Notes: a model not told the origin generated them from the letters alone. Positions 27,372 to 36,937 are shown, counted from the stretch's first letter. The stretch: DNA of 55,393 nucleotides from an uncultured Brachyspira sp. (GCF_934747485.1 NZ_CAKVGN010000011.1:1-55393), one strand, 5' to 3'. Numbers and translations: made by a program.

Positions 27372-27401
27372 TTGACAAATAATAAAGCTATAATATATAA
27401 T
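27372..27401 (+). promoter_or_regulatory. Consensus sigma-70 promoter of the MATE gene
   Basis: TTGACA (27372-27377), an 18-nt spacer and TATAAT (27396-27401): both hexamers are perfect. Transcription should start near 27408. Confidence 0.8.
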
Positions 27402-27440
27402 TATTCAGATTAAAATATAAATTTCTTGAGTATAATAAAA

Positions 27441-28829
27441 ATGGGTAATAATTTTTTAAACAAAAACAGATTATTTGGAAATTTTGACTTTTATAAATTA
27501 TGTATTTCTATAGCAGTGCCAGTAATGCTTCAACAGCTTATAATGGGAATGGTTTCATTAATAGATAATTTTATGGTTGCAGAGTTGGGCGATATAAAAA
27601 TGGCTGCTGTAAATGTATCTAATCAGCTTAATTTTATATATTTAGTAATGCTAAACACTTGTTATGGTGCAGGCGGAATATATATGGCACAAAATGCAGG
27701 GGCTGACAATAAAGAAGGTATGCAGCAGGCCTTTAGATTTAAAGTAATACTTCCTTTTACTATATCTGCTATATACATGATATTAATGCTTATAAACCCT
27801 GAAATATTCATGCGTTTAATGACAAATGGAAACAATTCTCAAGAGGCAATATTAGCTTCAAGCACAAAATACATGAGTATAATTGCTTTTACTTTTATAC
27901 CAATATCTATTTCCGGAGCAATAGGAACTTCTTACAGAGAAATAGGTAAACCGCATATACCGCTTATAATATCGGTGATAGCTACATTTTGTAATACTAT
28001 TGGAAACTATATTCTAATATACGGAAACTTTGGAGCTCCAAGACTCGAAGAAACAGGGGCTGCTATTGCCACTCTAATCGCAAGAATAATAGAAATGATT
28101 TTATTTATAGTATACATAAAATTGCATAAAGAAAAGTTTTATGTAAGAACGAGAGAAATTTTAAAAGTAAAACTTATTGTATTTTATTCTATGCTTAGAA
28201 AATCAAGTTTAATATTTTTAAGCGAAATAAGCTGGGGGCTTAGTGAAATGTTTATGACAGCACTCTACAACAGCAGAGGAGGTGCTGAAACTGTTGCTGG
28301 TATGGCTTCAGGATTTACTATAGCTAATATATTTTATTTAGTATTTCAAGGAATATTTGTATCTACCATGGTTGTGGTTGGAGGAACACTTGGAAGGGGT
28401 GAACTTGAGGATGCAAAAAATAAAGCAAGGTGGATACTAAATGGTTCTGTTATAGCGGGAGCTGTAGTTGGACTTGTACAAATGTCTTCTACTCTATTAA
28501 TACCTCTTATATTCTCAAAGCTCACTCCAGATGCTCAGGGTATAACAAGAAGTTTGGTAATATTAATAGCTTCATATATGCCTATTTGGACTTATATTAA
28601 TGCTCAGTTCGCTGTTTCAAGGGCTGGAGGAGACACGGTGTTTGGTTTTGCTGTGGATGTTCCTGTGTCTTTGCTTATATTTGCCCCTTTAGCTCTAATA
28701 CTTGCGAAATTCACTACTATTGGTCCTGTTGCTATGTTTGGTATAGCTAAACTATCAGACTTCGCCAAAATTACTATCGGATATATAATGCTTAAAAAAG
28801 AAAGATGGGTAAGAAAGTTAACAGAATAA
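27441..28829 (+). CDS. MATE-family multidrug/metabolite exporter
   Basis: This is a roughly 462-residue, twelve-helix inner-membrane antiporter. The N-terminal MATE signature is clear (CISIAVPVMLQQLIMGMVSL, then IDNFMVAELG), and the second-half repeat begins near SSLIFLSEISWGLSEMFMTA. MATE proteins export drugs or metabolites in exchange for Na+ or H+; the substrate is unknown. The start is taken as the ATG at 27441; a TTG five codons earlier is in frame but has no ribosome binding site. It has a perfect-consensus promoter and an unusual conserved element upstream, so it may be strongly and specifically regulated. Confidence 0.9.
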   Translation: MGNNFLNKNRLFGNFDFYKLCISIAVPVMLQQLIMGMVSLIDNFMVAELGDIKMAAVNVSNQLNFIYLVMLNTCYGAGGIYMAQNAGADNKEGMQQAFRFKVILPFTISAIYMILMLINPEIFMRLMTNGNNSQEAILASSTKYMSIIAFTFIPISISGAIGTSYREIGKPHIPLIISVIATFCNTIGNYILIYGNFGAPRLEETGAAIATLIARIIEMILFIVYIKLHKEKFYVRTREILKVKLIVFYSMLRKSSLIFLSEISWGLSEMFMTALYNSRGGAETVAGMASGFTIANIFYLVFQGIFVSTMVVVGGTLGRGELEDAKNKARWILNGSVIAGAVVGLVQMSSTLLIPLIFSKLTPDAQGITRSLVILIASYMPIWTYINAQFAVSRAGGDTVFGFAVDVPVSLLIFAPLALILAKFTTIGPVAMFGIAKLSDFAKITIGYIMLKKERWVRKLTE

Positions 28830-28880
28830 GATTTATTTAGAAAAAACATATTTTGTCAATTTTTAGTTTTTTTAATCAAT

Positions 28881-28945
28881 ACCCAAAGGCACTTCCTTCG
28901 GTCGTCCTGAAAGACTCCATTTGGTCGTAAAAGCACTGAAGGGTA
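28881..28945 (-). repeat. GC-rich dispersed repeat, partial copy 4
   Basis: Read on the minus strand this holds CGACCGAAGGAAGTGCCTT and a diverged second CGACCAAATGGAGT, matching the inner tandem of copy 1 (8344-8385). It lies between the convergent MATE and cvpA genes. Confidence 0.75.
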
Positions 28946-28978
28946 CACAAATAATAAACTTAAAAACTTTCAGCATAT

Positions 28979-29434
28979 TTATACAAAATTATTCATATAA
29001 TTATTAGTATTAAATATATTGTATATATACATTAAAACTTTTGAACTATATATAATATAACCATACTCTGTCATGTTCAATATAAAATATGATACAATAG
29101 AAATTATAAGAGAAACTATAAAAAGAAGCACTATAGCCCCAAGAACTCTATCCACCCAAGATAAAAATATCATCTTCAAAACTTTTTTTATGCTATCTGC
29201 CGCCTTTGAAAGTATTATCCTTATAACAGAATAACTTATAAAAAATGATACTATTTTTAATATAATAGAATGGTCAAAATATTTAGAAGCATGATTATAT
29301 ATAATAGGTGCTATAATAAAAGTAGCTACTATTGCTATTACAGGTATTGTGATAGATATAATGCCTCTATAAAAACCATAAATAAATATAAATACTAAAA
29401 ATATTATTATAACTATATCAATATTATTAAACAT
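28979..29434 (-). CDS. CvpA-family membrane protein
   Basis: This 151-residue protein has four hydrophobic helices and the CvpA/colicin V production family pattern (DIVIIIFLVFIFIYGFYRGI at the start, FLSWVDRVLGAIVLLFIVSL in the third helix). CvpA proteins are small inner-membrane proteins tied to envelope homeostasis; the exact activity is unsettled. It lies three bases after the stop of the upstream 7TM chemoreceptor-like gene, so it is co-transcribed with it. Confidence 0.8.
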   Translation of the reverse strand: MFNNIDIVIIIFLVFIFIYGFYRGIISITIPVIAIVATFIIAPIIYNHASKYFDHSIILKIVSFFISYSVIRIILSKAADSIKKVLKMIFLSWVDRVLGAIVLLFIVSLIISIVSYFILNMTEYGYIIYSSKVLMYIYNIFNTNNYMNNFV

Positions 29435-29437
29435 ATA

Positions 29438-31381
29438 CTATTTTTTTAACAAATTTATTATAGGTTTAAAAGCCATACTGCTCTTGCCTCTATGAGTGCT
29501 TATTATATTTGAAAGTGTTTCTATATATGTATGAGAAAGCGATGAATAATTACCTATTTTCTTAATAACATCATTAAGCTCATCTTTTACTTCTATAATT
29601 CTGCTGAAATTACCAAAAATTTTAATTATATCAGCACCTTGAGAATCTATCTTTAAGTTTAAGCTATTTTGAATGTCGAGCATAGCTACAATATTTTCTC
29701 TCACAGAAGCTACTATCTCACTTTGCTCTTCTACAATATTATGCATAGCATCATTATACTTTTCTAATAATTTAAAATTATCAAACTCTGTAGAAATTTT
29801 ACTTATACTCTCTTCTATACTTTTACTATAAGCGTCAATCTTCTCGAGAATTTTTTTAGTTTCATCTTCTATATTCTTACAATGCTCATCTATATAAAAA
29901 GAGGAGTTTTCTATCAAAACAACCCCGCTGAATATGTCAGTTAACATATTCTCTATAGATGCCGTACCCTTTGAAATCTCAAAAGATAATACCCCTATCT
30001 CTTTAGATACAACAGAAAAACTCTTACCTAAAATACCTGCCTTAGATGCCTGTATACCAGCATTAATAGAAAGTAAATTAGTCTTATTAGTCATGTTTTT
30101 TATATATTCTATTGTATCATATATATCTTCTGTTATCTTATTTACATCTTTAAAACTTTCAAAATGCTTTTTTATATTAACTATTGTGTTATTAGAGCTT
30201 TCTTCAATACTATTTCTAATCTCTTTTAAATCACTGTTTAGAGAAGAAATCTGCTCATAAGATAAATTAGAAACATTCATGTTAGACATAGTCTGAGATA
30301 AAGCTCTAAAATGCTCTTGCATTTGATTTTTATACTTATCAAAAAAAGTAAATATAGTATTAGTAAACTTTATACCATCTCTAATAAGATGTTTCTTACT
30401 CTCTTTTGTATCTCCTAATGCATTTTTTGAATCTATAACCGTATTTATTTTAGTTTCTATGATATTTAGAGCATCTTTATTTTCTTTATCTACCTCTAAA
30501 ACAAACATAGAAGAATCCATAAAATTTCTATCTACACAATTTAATTTCTCTGATATATCATTTATATTTGTAATAATATTTAAATTCGATTTTAATCTAT
30601 TATTTAATATACTATCCCTTCTTATAGATTCTAAAGCATTTCTTGTAAAAGAAGAAAATACAGCAACAGAACTAATCAAATAAGACAATATAACCGCTAA
30701 ATCCAATTTATCAAAATAAATGTCCTTTCTTATATTAAAAATCTCAATATTAGTAATTACAAGAACAAAAGAAAGAAGATTAGAAATTATAATAACACTA
30801 TTTCCAACTATACTATTTCCCAAAAATATATCAATTACCATAGGCACAAAAGCCATAGCATATATAATTAAACTTAAATAAGTAAGATAAACAAAAAAAT
30901 TGCCGTTACCCAAAACAGTAAAAGCCTTATCTGGATAAGTTCTCAATGTTGTAGTAAAGAATGTATTTTTTTTGATTATGCTAAAAATTACAAAAGAAAC
31001 TACAATTAAAATACTAAGAAATATAATTAAATTGCTAATATTTTTAACAAATTTTTCATTCTTTAAGAAAAATCTATTGTTAATCGGAAGTAATACAATA
31101 ATAAGCAAAAATATAATATGATTCACTACATATAAATTGGAAGCTAATACAACATCATTTCCGGATATGCCTAAAAATATTATAATAAAAGATATGATGT
31201 TATATAATAGCAAAAATAAAAGTGCTGAAGCTACTATAATATAAGTTGGCTTTTTAGTTTTTATAACCAAAATAGTATAAAGCATAATAAATATAAAAAC
31301 CATAGAAGTACCAATAATAGGCACCAACAGCTCTATAATAGAAACATTATATCCCGGTATAAAATTAGTTAATATATCCAT
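29438..31381 (-). CDS. 7TM chemoreceptor-like protein with degenerate signalling tip (second of a pair)
   Basis: The protein has 647 residues. The first ~245 form about seven or eight hydrophobic helices with no periplasmic ligand domain of the usual kind. The C-terminal ~390 residues are a long coiled coil whose centre aligns with the MCP hairpin tip: KTNLLSINAGIQASKAGILG, then KSFSVVSKEIGVLS. The usual EAARAGE core reads QASKAGI, so the Glu and Arg of the CheA/CheW contact region are replaced. It may signal to a different partner, or tune a receptor array. It starts 14 bp after its paralogue and ends three bases before cvpA. Confidence 0.78.
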   Translation of the reverse strand: MDILTNFIPGYNVSIIELLVPIIGTSMVFIFIMLYTILVIKTKKPTYIIVASALLFLLLYNIISFIIIFLGISGNDVVLASNLYVVNHIIFLLIIVLLPINNRFFLKNEKFVKNISNLIIFLSILIVVSFVIFSIIKKNTFFTTTLRTYPDKAFTVLGNGNFFVYLTYLSLIIYAMAFVPMVIDIFLGNSIVGNSVIIISNLLSFVLVITNIEIFNIRKDIYFDKLDLAVILSYLISSVAVFSSFTRNALESIRRDSILNNRLKSNLNIITNINDISEKLNCVDRNFMDSSMFVLEVDKENKDALNIIETKINTVIDSKNALGDTKESKKHLIRDGIKFTNTIFTFFDKYKNQMQEHFRALSQTMSNMNVSNLSYEQISSLNSDLKEIRNSIEESSNNTIVNIKKHFESFKDVNKITEDIYDTIEYIKNMTNKTNLLSINAGIQASKAGILGKSFSVVSKEIGVLSFEISKGTASIENMLTDIFSGVVLIENSSFYIDEHCKNIEDETKKILEKIDAYSKSIEESISKISTEFDNFKLLEKYNDAMHNIVEEQSEIVASVRENIVAMLDIQNSLNLKIDSQGADIIKIFGNFSRIIEVKDELNDVIKKIGNYSSLSHTYIETLSNIISTHRGKSSMAFKPIINLLKK

Positions 31382-31395
31382 ATATTCTTATGCCC

Positions 31396-33333
31396 TTATA
31401 TTACTTTAGAATATTCATTAACAACATGTTGTAGATTATCTGAATATTCTAATAGTTTTTTAGTTTCATCATCAAGTTTATTTGTTATATCCTCAAAATC
31501 CTCACTTGTAGCAAGTAATTTATTCATATCCCTCATAATATTCTTGATATCGATATTTTGATTATTAGCCTTATGAGATATATCCGATATATAGTCATTA
31601 AACTCTTCTATTTTTGTTTTGATATTCATAAAATCATTTTCTTCATTAACAATAATAGCACTCATATCAGATATAGAATTATACATTTTATCTGTACTCT
31701 TTATAATATTAATATTATAATCATTTTGTCTTTCCATAGTATTATTAAATTTTACTAATTTGTTATAATTAGAAGAAAATTCACGAAGCAGCTCCATAGT
31801 GCCGGCTTTTATACTATTACTTGCATAATTATATCTCTTAAAAATCTCCTCTATTTGAAATAAAAGTTCCTGCATATTTTTAGTTATATTACCCGTTTCT
31901 ACAACTAACTCAGAAACCTCTTTAGAAACAACATTAAAGTTATGATACCACTCTCCGGATTTAGAAGCCTGTATACTAGAATTAATAGAAAGAGTTTTTA
32001 CTTTGTCTTGCATATTCGTCATAAATGATAATATTTTATTTATCTGAAAAGACAGCTGATTAAATATTAAAGTCTTATCTAATATTTTTATTATATTATT
32101 TCTTTCTTTTTCTATATTAGATTGAAACTCTTCAAAGCTTTTTAATATATCAACACTCTCTGATTGAAGTATATAAACCTCTTTTACAGATTCTTGCAGC
32201 ACATTAATATATTCTTCAAGCATATTTTTTTGCATTTCAGAACTAACTTGTAAATTAGGATAAGTTTCTATAAGCTGTTCTATTTTTTCTATATTTGTAT
32301 TTCCGTCATTCACTTGGAAATTTTCTATAGTGATAAACTCATTAGTATTATCTATTATTTTAGCTATTTCTGTTTTCAAGTTATTAACAGATAGATTTGT
32401 ATTTTTAACTTTTTCCACCAAAATATCTATAAGGCTATAAAAATTTTCTTTTAATTCAAGCAATTTTGATGAAGTATTAATAGCTGTGTTAATAATAACT
32501 GTATCTTGTGCCTTAATTGATTCCAAATCATAGTATTTAGTATCTGATTTTTTATAAACCGTATTAATAAAATTAATAATATAACCGTAAACAGAAAAAA
32601 CATTAAAAATCATATAAATCAAAGAGAATCGAGAAAAAGAAAACTGCGGTAATAACAAATAATTACTATAATAATTTGAATAACTTGAAATACCATTAAA
32701 ATCATCAAAAAAAGCAAGTGTTATCATAGAGAACAATACTAATGTACCTATATTAACTTTATAGATTTTATTAACAAATATTTCATAAAAGAGCATACAT
32801 ATTATTATTATACTGTAAACAGAAAATAGAAAATCTCTAAAAATATATATAGGTCCTATAGCACCTCTAACTTTAACACTATTAATTGCAGAGTTGTTTA
32901 ATGTAGAAAGCACTTCTGTTGTAGATACAAACAATTGAGAATATATTAAAGCGATGACTAATATTAGCATAAAGAGAAATATTGCCACACTTCCTGCCTT
33001 ATCCAAAAAATAGTGCAATCTATCATTCAATTTTAACGTTGTTTTTACATATTTAATCCATGGTAAAATGGTTAATGACACTGCTATTTGTTCTATTTTA
33101 TACATTGTAAGAGAAAATTGAGTATCCTGTATTGAAAGGGAAACTATAATATTTATTGTTTCTGCGGCTGTAAAAATAAAACAAAGTATAGAGAGAAACA
33201 AAGCTGTAAGCTGGGTTTCCTGATACAATTTGAAAAATATATAAAAATGCACTATTATAGCAACAAAAGCTATAACAGCTGCTGTTGTAGATACACCCAA
33301 TTCTATAATTACGCTATAAAAAATATAATTCAT
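31396..33333 (-). CDS. 7TM chemoreceptor-like protein with degenerate signalling tip (first of a pair)
   Basis: This 645-residue protein shares the next gene's layout. An N-terminal block of about seven helices (residues ~5-265) is followed by a cytoplasmic coiled coil. The tip region reads VKTLSINSSIQASKSGEWYH, then NFNVVSKEVSELV. It is recognisably related to the MCP tip but lacks the EAARAGEQG core and has an aromatic insertion (WYHNF). No HAMP domain was recognised between the membrane block and the coiled coil. AAGG lies about 12 bases before the ATG. It is the first gene of the three-gene cluster with cvpA. Confidence 0.78.
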   Translation of the reverse strand: MNYIFYSVIIELGVSTTAAVIAFVAIIVHFYIFFKLYQETQLTALFLSILCFIFTAAETINIIVSLSIQDTQFSLTMYKIEQIAVSLTILPWIKYVKTTLKLNDRLHYFLDKAGSVAIFLFMLILVIALIYSQLFVSTTEVLSTLNNSAINSVKVRGAIGPIYIFRDFLFSVYSIIIICMLFYEIFVNKIYKVNIGTLVLFSMITLAFFDDFNGISSYSNYYSNYLLLPQFSFSRFSLIYMIFNVFSVYGYIINFINTVYKKSDTKYYDLESIKAQDTVIINTAINTSSKLLELKENFYSLIDILVEKVKNTNLSVNNLKTEIAKIIDNTNEFITIENFQVNDGNTNIEKIEQLIETYPNLQVSSEMQKNMLEEYINVLQESVKEVYILQSESVDILKSFEEFQSNIEKERNNIIKILDKTLIFNQLSFQINKILSFMTNMQDKVKTLSINSSIQASKSGEWYHNFNVVSKEVSELVVETGNITKNMQELLFQIEEIFKRYNYASNSIKAGTMELLREFSSNYNKLVKFNNTMERQNDYNINIIKSTDKMYNSISDMSAIIVNEENDFMNIKTKIEEFNDYISDISHKANNQNIDIKNIMRDMNKLLATSEDFEDITNKLDDETKKLLEYSDNLQHVVNEYSKVI

Positions 33334-33528
33334 AATTTATTAAACCTTATTACTTTATTATATACTATAAACAAATATATTAAAACTATACAAAATTATA
33401 TGATAAAGTATCCTTTACATTTTCGGCATTATAACATAAACTATTTATTAAAGTAAATTATTTTTTAATGATAATCAATTTAGATAATACTCGTAAATTA
33501 TAATTTAACAATTTATGCAAGCTATATT

Positions 33529-33843
33529 TTATTCTTTCTTTTTAGCCCACATAATAGTATATCTATCAAATGATTTACTTTTGTCAGCGAGCCATAATGT
33601 TTCTTTTTTTACTTTAGCTTCTATAGTTATTGTCTGACCATCATATTTTGCATATTCATTAAAAAATTTCTTATCAAAATAATAATCTATATTCTCCGTA
33701 GATAAAACTATTTCCGGAAATATTGCAGTACCTACAATTCTAATATTTCCTGTAATCTTTTCTTTCTTAGCAAAAAGCAAAAAGAAAAAAATAAAAATGA
33801 AAATATACGAATATTTTACAGTGTTATGATAAACATTTTTCAT
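33529..33843 (-). CDS. Small exported protein, possibly OB-fold
   Basis: The protein has 104 residues. A long N-terminal hydrophobic stretch (YSYIFIFIFFFLLFA) serves as signal peptide or anchor. The ~75-residue remainder (NIRIVGTAIFPEIVLSTENI; DGQTITIEAKVKKETLWLAD) has the alternating strands and 'G..v.v...v' pattern of small OB-fold proteins. No family was assigned. AAGGAAG precedes the ATG at 33843 (a TTG lies directly before it). It follows the M30-type protease gene by 36 bp in the same direction and may share its transcript. Confidence 0.65.
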   Translation of the reverse strand: MKNVYHNTVKYSYIFIFIFFFLLFAKKEKITGNIRIVGTAIFPEIVLSTENIDYYFDKKFFNEYAKYDGQTITIEAKVKKETLWLADKSKSFDRYTIMWAKKKE

Positions 33844-33879
33844 CAAACTTCCTTATAAATTTCATTTAAGAGACAACAA

Positions 33880-35109
33880 TCAATATTTTTTAATTTCGCC
33901 GTCTTTGTCAAACAATATATGCCTATATTTAGGTATATAAGGTTTATCATCTGCTGTTTTGTAAGTTTTTGATGCTTGTACAGACGACGAAGTAGGAATT
34001 TTTATATTTATATAATTAGGGTTATTTCCAATATATGTATCTTTGTTTAAAGCCAACTCTATTCCTCCGCCTAAATTTGCTGTTACTAAATTAGCATCAG
34101 TTTGAGTTAAAGTTCCGCTGTAAGCAACTAAAGCACCCGGAAATAACGATATTGATGTGCCAGCATTTTGTATTTTTAATTCTGCTCCTGATACTTCTTT
34201 ATTATTTATTCCTTCGAGCCATTTAAATAATAAGTCGTCCCAACTAGATGCACTTGTAAAACTATTCACATTATTAAAAACTCTTTGATAATCATTAGCC
34301 GATGAATCTTTTGCTATACTTTGAAATACACTAGAGTTTCTGCTATTTTTCTCATAAAGCCAGTTCATAAATACAGATGCAGAAGGATAATTTGCAAATA
34401 CATTTAAAGGAAGGTCCCAAGTGTAAAAACAATAATATCCGCTTGTTGAAAGATTAAACTCATTTATTCTGGAATTAACCGTATATGGGCTAAATAATAC
34501 AGAAGTAGATTCTGATAATGCCTCATTAAGCCAAGTTGACATTTCTTTGTTACTTTCTATGTAATTAACATTAAAATTAATTAAATGCTGGAACTCATGC
34601 TGTATAGTTCCTGCCATATATTGAGGATCCTCATTTACTAATTTTATATCCATATATAATATTTCAGCATTATTATGATAACCCAATATTAAATCGCCGC
34701 TGTAAAAATACCCTGTAACTACAGAACCTTCATAGTTAGAATTAATTTCAAACAACAAAATAATAATTTTTCCATTTTTATCAACATCAGTATGATTTCC
34801 GTATATCCTCACCTCTTCAGCATAATTATCATTAAAAACTTTAGCTATATAGTCCAAGCTTTCTTTTTTATATCCAGAACCTTCTTTATATACAATTAAT
34901 TTATCATATTCTTGAACTTTATAAAATGTATAGGTTTTTTCTAATTGAGCTCCGGAACTGCTGAATGATATTGTTTTAAAATTCTTACTTTCATCACTTG
35001 AATCTGCATAAGTTAATCCATCATAAGTTATACCTACAATATCTGCTAATTGCTGACAAGACAATAAAGGCATCAATAATATAATACTAATAAAAAAGAT
35101 TCTTTTCAT
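33880..35109 (-). CDS. M30-type zinc metalloprotease lipoprotein (hyicolysin-like)
   Basis: About 409 residues from the ATG at 35109, which yields a clean lipoprotein signal (MKRIFFISIILLMPLLSC, Cys18) with TAGGAG upstream. An ATG nine codons earlier lacks a ribosome binding site. The catalytic zinc motif is HEFQH (H171, E172, H175), with a downstream glutamate in STWLNEALSES (about 195-203) as the likely third ligand. The context HEFQHLINF...WLNEALSE fits the M30/hyicolysin group of secreted proteases. It is probably anchored in the envelope and acts on extracellular proteins. The C-terminal ~100 residues look like a beta domain. Confidence 0.82.
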   Translation of the reverse strand: MKRIFFISIILLMPLLSCQQLADIVGITYDGLTYADSSDESKNFKTISFSSSGAQLEKTYTFYKVQEYDKLIVYKEGSGYKKESLDYIAKVFNDNYAEEVRIYGNHTDVDKNGKIIILLFEINSNYEGSVVTGYFYSGDLILGYHNNAEILYMDIKLVNEDPQYMAGTIQHEFQHLINFNVNYIESNKEMSTWLNEALSESTSVLFSPYTVNSRINEFNLSTSGYYCFYTWDLPLNVFANYPSASVFMNWLYEKNSRNSSVFQSIAKDSSANDYQRVFNNVNSFTSASSWDDLLFKWLEGINNKEVSGAELKIQNAGTSISLFPGALVAYSGTLTQTDANLVTANLGGGIELALNKDTYIGNNPNYINIKIPTSSSVQASKTYKTADDKPYIPKYRHILFDKDGEIKKY

Positions 35110-35265
35110 AATTCTAATTATACTCCTATAAAACATATAATTAGCATATCACACTTATTAATAATCTAATACAATATACACAAAAAGTCAATATAATAAT
35201 ATGCATCTTTAAGAATTGTAATTTTGAAGCTTTTATATTATTGCTGATTATATATAGTTTAAACA

Positions 35266-36774
35266 TCAGCCAACAATTAAACTGCTATAATTATCTTTTT
35301 TACTTATTAACCATTTTATATTAACTATTCGATTTAAAAAATTTTTATTATGACTTACTATAAGTAAAGCACAATTAAAAGAAATTAAAGCCTCCTCCAA
35401 ACGTTCTATAGAATCTATATCAAGATGATTTGTAGGTTCATCTAATATTATAATATACGGATTTTTAAGCACCGCCATGCCAAGCATTATTTTACGCATC
35501 TCGCCCGGACTATGATTAGCAGAATTAATTACAGTCTTCGCATTGCTTCCAAGCCTATTAACAAAACTCATCAAAAAACCTAATGCTTCATAATCTAAAG
35601 ACTTTATATTATTAAAAGTTTTATTCCAATATTCTCTCTCTATATCCTGAGGAATATATACAATCTTTTCTTTGTTAATAGAATTATTATACATTGTCTC
35701 TATTATATAATTTAATAAAGTAGTTTTACCAGAACCATTTACCCCTTCAATTCCTATTTTGCTGTTAGAGTTTATTATAAGCTCAGAATGCTTAAGAATT
35801 ATATTATTTATCTTAGTTTCTCCGTATTCCAAAAAAAATAAAAATTTACCTTTATATCTTTCTCCCACAAACTTCATATCCATAACTTCTCTTTTTCTTA
35901 TATATAGAGATTCAGTTTCTAATATTCCTTTATTGTATAAAACTTTCGCTTGTTTAGCTTTTGTTGCAAGTCTTTTATCTTTTCCTGTGAGTCTCGCCGC
36001 ATCAACTTTACCTTTAGCATCATGGTCTTTTTTATCTATATTTCTTTTACTTCCGCATTTGCTTTTTTTAGCATCTGATTCATTTTGAAGTTTCTTATAC
36101 CTATTTTCTAATACTTTAACTTTCTTTTTACTCTCTTCATACAAACTAAAATTATAATCTTCTTCATTTTTTTCGTATTCTCTGCATTGAGTATAATTGC
36201 CTGTTCTTATTTTGCATTTAGAATTTCTTATAAATATGCATTTGTTTACTAACTCATCAAGAAAATCAACATCATGACTAATTATTATAACAATGCATTC
36301 AAGTCTTTTTATAAGATTAATAAGTATGTCTTTGCATTCATTATCAATATGATTTGTAGGTTCATCTAATACCAATATATCAGGGTTAGTATAAAGTGCT
36401 GATGCTATTTGAAGCCTTTTCCTCTCTCCAAAACTAAGAGTGTTAAATCTGTACAAATAACTGTAATCTATTTTTAAAATTGATGTTAAATATCCGGAAT
36501 ATGAACTTTCATCATAAAATAAACTTTCAGCATTATCTGGTAAATCAGCACATTCTTGATTACAGTAAGCAGCTATAATATTTTTATTTGAATATTCTAT
36601 GCTTCCAGAATTAGGTTTTAATATACCCGTTATAAGCTTAGCAAGCGTAGTTTTACCGCATCCATTTTCACCCACTATTGCCGTGCAGGTATTATCTATA
36701 TGAAAAGAAACATCATTTAATATATTATCAGAGCTGTCATAAGAAAAAGAAACTTTATTGAACTTTACAAACAT
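35266..36774 (-). CDS. ABC-F ATPase, ribosome-protection type
   Basis: This 502-residue soluble protein has two ABC ATPase domains and no membrane segment. Domain 1 has Walker A GENGCGKTT, signature LSFGERKRLQ and Walker B LVLDEPTNH. Domain 2 has GVNGSGKTT, a variant signature HSPGEMRK and IILDEPTNH. The domains are joined by a Lys-rich linker (about residues 205-270) containing KDHDAKGKVDAARLTGKDKR, a motif I associate with antibiotic-resistance ABC-F proteins of the Vga/Lsa type. Brachyspira carry ABC-F genes (tvaA/tvaB) linked to pleuromutilin resistance; this could be a relative, which I cannot confirm. It stands alone in its orientation block. Confidence 0.85.
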   Translation of the reverse strand: MFVKFNKVSFSYDSSDNILNDVSFHIDNTCTAIVGENGCGKTTLAKLITGILKPNSGSIEYSNKNIIAAYCNQECADLPDNAESLFYDESSYSGYLTSILKIDYSYLYRFNTLSFGERKRLQIASALYTNPDILVLDEPTNHIDNECKDILINLIKRLECIVIIISHDVDFLDELVNKCIFIRNSKCKIRTGNYTQCREYEKNEEDYNFSLYEESKKKVKVLENRYKKLQNESDAKKSKCGSKRNIDKKDHDAKGKVDAARLTGKDKRLATKAKQAKVLYNKGILETESLYIRKREVMDMKFVGERYKGKFLFFLEYGETKINNIILKHSELIINSNSKIGIEGVNGSGKTTLLNYIIETMYNNSINKEKIVYIPQDIEREYWNKTFNNIKSLDYEALGFLMSFVNRLGSNAKTVINSANHSPGEMRKIMLGMAVLKNPYIIILDEPTNHLDIDSIERLEEALISFNCALLIVSHNKNFLNRIVNIKWLISKKDNYSSLIVG

Positions 36775-36886
36775 ATATTAACCCCTTATAAAAAATAATT
36801 AATTTAAGCAAAAAAGCTTTTTTATTTTTGGTTAATATATTTTTATTACATATAAATATTGTATAACTTATTATAAAAAATTCAAT

Positions 36887-36920
36887 AAAAAAAGAGAGAC
36901 TTAAAAGAAAGCCTCTCTTT
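36887..36920 (-). terminator. Terminator of the second CUT1 operon
   Basis: Stem AAAGAGAG/CTCTCTTT (36891-36898 with 36913-36920) has a 14-nt loop and is followed on the minus strand by a T-run (36893-36887). It lies just after the MalG-like gene stop. Confidence 0.8.
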
Positions 36921-36937
36921 AATAATTTAATAAATCA

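Noticed and set aside
36800..36832. AAAAAAGCTTTTTT palindrome before the ABC-F gene as a drug-responsive attenuator
   Set aside because: The stem has only one or two G-C pairs and there is no convincing leader peptide, so attenuation is not supported.
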